A stretch of DNA of 17,301 nt from JAPSGM01 sp036258735 (GTDB lineage Bacteria > Chloroflexota > Limnocylindria > QHBO01), in assembly GCA_036258735.1 (NCBI GenBank), contig DATADC010000015.1, positions 1 through 17,301 on the forward strand, given 5' to 3'. Positions 15,968 through 17,301 of this stretch are shown here, piece by piece. Position numbers and translations under genes: made by a program. Position 1 is the first letter of the stretch, and the number at the start of each line of letters is the position of its first letter. The notes below the pieces were generated by a model that saw only the letters and a list, made by a program, of their open reading frames with translations, did no database searches and had not been told where the DNA came from.

Positions 15968-16421
15968 GCTCGGTCACGACGCGCTCCAGCGTGGCCTGGA
16001 GGCCGTCCAGCTCGGCGGCCGGGATGCGGTCAAGGAAGTGCTCGGCGATGCCGCGCAGGTGCGTGGGCGACGCTGACCGCAGCCGCTGGTAGCCGGCGCG
16101 AGTGAGCTGCGCCCACTGGCCGCGGCGGTCGGTGTCACAGCTGACGCGCTCCACCAGCCGGTCCGCCTGCAGCCGGTCGACGAGCCGGGTGGCGCCCGAG
16201 CGCGACAGGAAGATGAGGTCGGCCAGCTCGCTCATGCGCCTCCGCTGCTCGGGGCTGTAGGCCAGCACCAGCAGCACCTCGTACTCGGCCAGGCTCATGC
16301 CCTGCTCCGCCTGGAGTTCTCGCTCCAGCTGGCGTCGAACGTGGGCGTGGGCGAACAGGAAGGCCCGCCACGCGTCGAGACGCGGGTCGTCGGCGGCCGG
16401 AGCGCTGCGCGAGGAGCTCAC
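15930..16421 (-). CDS. MarR-family transcriptional regulator
   Basis: A 163-residue winged-helix protein. Helices around 13-40 form the dimer arm. Residues 41-115 hold MSLAEYEVLLVLA, RRMSELADLIFLSRSGATRLVDRL (recognition helix near 74-84) and the wing VSCDTDRRGQWAQLT with the characteristic DRRG. MarR proteins are usually repressors released by phenolics, oxidants or other small ligands and often control a neighbouring operon. GTG 16421 is the only reasonable start. A perfect 6-bp-arm palindrome about 35 nt upstream (16456-16472) could be its operator. The target genes are not obvious: upstream lie a broken small gene and the phosphate transporter, and the convergent ccm operon overlaps its 3' end. 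Confidence 0.9.
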   Translation of the reverse strand: MSSSRSAPAADDPRLDAWRAFLFAHAHVRRQLERELQAEQGMSLAEYEVLLVLAYSPEQRRRMSELADLIFLSRSGATRLVDRLQADRLVERVSCDTDRRGQWAQLTRAGYQRLRSASPTHLRGIAEHFLDRIPAAELDGLQATLERVVTEPIPSMRRPAPAG

Positions 16422-16455
16422 CCGCGGATGGTCGCAGACGCTGTTTGACGCTGCA

Positions 16456-16472
16456 ACGACCTCGTCGGTCGT
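16456..16472. promoter_or_regulatory. Perfect palindrome upstream of the MarR gene, possible operator
   Basis: ACGACC (16456-16461) and GGTCGT (16467-16472) form an inverted repeat with a 5-nt centre, 17 bp in all, the size of a MarR-type operator. It lies 35 nt ahead of the GTG of the MarR gene and directly after the stop of the small broken gene, so a weak terminator hairpin is the alternative. A 7-bp direct repeat of CAGCGTC (minus strand) follows between it and the gene. Confidence 0.3.
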
Positions 16473-16629
16473 CAGGGTCCCGCGCGCGGGATGTCGATCC
16501 AGAAGGTGAAGCTGCCACGTTGCGTCCGGCCCGCACGATGCGCAGCCGTTCGTCGACGAGCAGCAGGAGCATCTGGCGCGACCGCTCGAGCGCGTCGAAG
16601 GCCGCGGCGGTGGGTCGCGTGCCGGCCAC
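16472..16629 (-). pseudogene. Small frameshifted gene, about 52 codons if repaired
   Basis: From GTG 16629, which is directly preceded by an in-frame TGA, the minus strand reads about 40 codons with strongly G/C third positions (including DALERSRQMLLLLVDERLR). After GRNVAA the third positions in that frame turn A/T-rich, while the neighbouring frame becomes G/C-rich and reads FTFWIDIPRAGP to a TGA at 16474-16472. One missing base near 16514 would join the two into a 52-residue protein. The break may be a real mutation or an assembly error. The product is unrecognised; the end vaguely recalls histidine-kinase C-termini, but that is weak. No ribosome binding site is seen. Confidence 0.4.
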
Positions 16630-16651
16630 TCAGGCTCGATCCGGACGCGGC

Positions 16652-16703
16652 GCGCCTCTTAACGGTCGCTTAGCGGCCGGTCAAGCCAGCGTCAAGAGAG
16701 GCG
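16652..16703. repeat. Element of four 6-mers at exact 11-bp spacing inside a hairpin
   Basis: CTTAAC (16658), CTTAGC (16669), GTCAAG (16680) and GTCAAG (16691) begin exactly 11 bp apart. The last two are CTTGAC on the other strand, so two half-sites face two half-sites. The whole is enclosed by a long imperfect inverted repeat (CGCCTCTTAACG at 16654-16665 against the region 16690-16703, with a 2-nt bulge). The 11-bp phasing is that of PhoB/PhoP boxes, and the gene upstream is a phosphate transporter. The element lies just after that gene's stop, so it could instead be a terminator hairpin, although it has no T tract. Confidence 0.4.
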
Positions 16704-16704
16704 G

Positions 16705-17301
16705 CTAGCCGAGGATCGGGCGTAGCAACACGTACGCCAGCGCCGCGGTACCGCCTGCGGCCGGCAGCGTAAGGACCCAGGCGATGCCGATGTTGCGGGC
16801 GACGGCCCATCGCACCGCGTTGAAGCGATCGGCCGATCCGGTGCCCATGATCGCGCTCGAGATGACGTGGGTGGTGCTCACCGGCATGCCAACCTGTGAG
16901 GCACCGAAGATGATGCTCGCCGCGGTCGTCTCGGCGGCGAACCCGTGTACGGGATCCAGCTTCACCACCTTGGTGCCCATGGTCCGGATGATTCGCCAGC
17001 CACCAGCGGCGGTGCCCAGCGAGATGGCGGTGGCCGCCACCAGGATGACCCAGAGGGGCGGATCGAAGGTCGACTGAATGCCGGCCGTGACCAGCGCCAA
17101 GGTCATGATCCCCATGGTCTTCTGCGCGTCGTTGCTGCCGTGGCTGAAGGCCATGTAGGCGGCGGAGAGGACCTGGAGGCGACGGAACACGTCGTTCATG
17201 AGGTGTGGGTTCATGCGGCGGAAGACGTTGAAGATGAGCACCATCATCAGCAGACCGATGACGAAGCCGGCCATGGGAGAGGCGAACAGCGGAAAGAGAA
17301 C
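16705..17301 (-). CDS. PiT-family inorganic phosphate transporter, C-terminal part (cut by window edge)
   Basis: The visible 198 residues are the C-terminal half of a PiT permease, which imports phosphate (often as a metal-phosphate) using the proton or sodium gradient. The second PiT signature is clear: AFSHGSNDAQKTMGIM, then GTAAGGWRIIRTMG, KVVKLDPVHGFAAETTAA and GMPVSTTHVISSAIMGTG, followed by the last membrane helices. The open frame continues to the end of the window (LFPLFASP precedes the internal Met at 17274), so the start lies beyond 17301. The stop at 16705 is followed by the phased repeat element. Confidence 0.93.
   Translation of the reverse strand, partial: VLFPLFASPMAGFVIGLLMMVLIFNVFRRMNPHLMNDVFRRLQVLSAAYMAFSHGSNDAQKTMGIMTLALVTAGIQSTFDPPLWVILVAATAISLGTAAGGWRIIRTMGTKVVKLDPVHGFAAETTAASIIFGASQVGMPVSTTHVISSAIMGTGSADRFNAVRWAVARNIGIAWVLTLPAAGGTAALAYVLLRPILG

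Noticed and set aside
16135..16471. Continuation of the small minus-strand frame from 16629 down to 16135
   Set aside because: After about 16514 the third codon positions lose the coding signal and the frame runs through the MarR gene in a wrong frame. Treated instead as a frameshifted small gene ending at 16472.

Overview
The window is about 70% GC, densely packed, and rich in GTG starts and 4-nt ATGA/GTGA gene junctions. Its genes include a long class II aldolase, a long transketolase, an anti-sigma-like N-terminus of a type I associate with Chloroflexota, and a complete System I cytochrome c maturation (ccm) operon. Together these suggest an aerobic or facultatively aerobic member of the Chloroflexota (for example a Limnocylindria-like or Thermomicrobia-like lineage). 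An actinobacterium is the main alternative. The assignment is an inference from gene style; no phylogenetic marker was tested.

Layout. (1) 1-1846, plus strand: the tail of an unidentified gene, a small membrane protein with an unclear start, and a class II fructose-bisphosphate-aldolase-family enzyme that ends at a hairpin terminator. (2) 1920-2342, minus: a HesB/IscA-type Fe-S carrier, divergent from (3) 2491-6300, plus: a class I/II aminotransferase translationally coupled to a 797-residue transketolase, then a small one-helix membrane protein. (4) 6297-9080, minus: five tightly spaced genes with a redox theme, in transcription order cupredoxin lipoprotein, HxlR regulator, free-methionine-sulfoxide-reductase-like GAF protein, ECF sigma factor, and a Rieske protein with an anti-sigma-like cytosolic N-terminus. 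(5) 9263-15967, plus: nine overlapping genes ccmA, B, C, D, E, F, a CcmG/ResA-type thioredoxin, CcmH and a CcmI-like TPR protein. (6) 15930-17301, minus: a PiT phosphate transporter (cut by the window edge), a repeat element with exact 11-bp phasing, a small frameshifted gene and a MarR regulator.

How it fits together. The ccm operon would export haem, hold it on CcmE and attach it to apocytochromes. The cupredoxin next door would serve the same extracytoplasmic electron-transfer chain. The gene pair of most interest is the ECF sigma factor overlapping a membrane-anchored Rieske protein. The order of parts (cytosolic anti-sigma-like segment, twin-arginine/transmembrane segment, exterior 2Fe-2S domain) is what one would expect of a redox-sensing anti-sigma factor. 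Other oddities are a transketolase with Glu in place of the metal-binding Asp of the GDG motif, a thioredoxin-fold protein with a CxxxC active site, a GAF/fRMsr protein lacking one of the family's three cysteines, and a Pho-box-like repeat next to the phosphate transporter. No tRNA, rRNA, CRISPR array, insertion sequence or prophage is visible, and no stretch longer than 300 bases lacks a gene.
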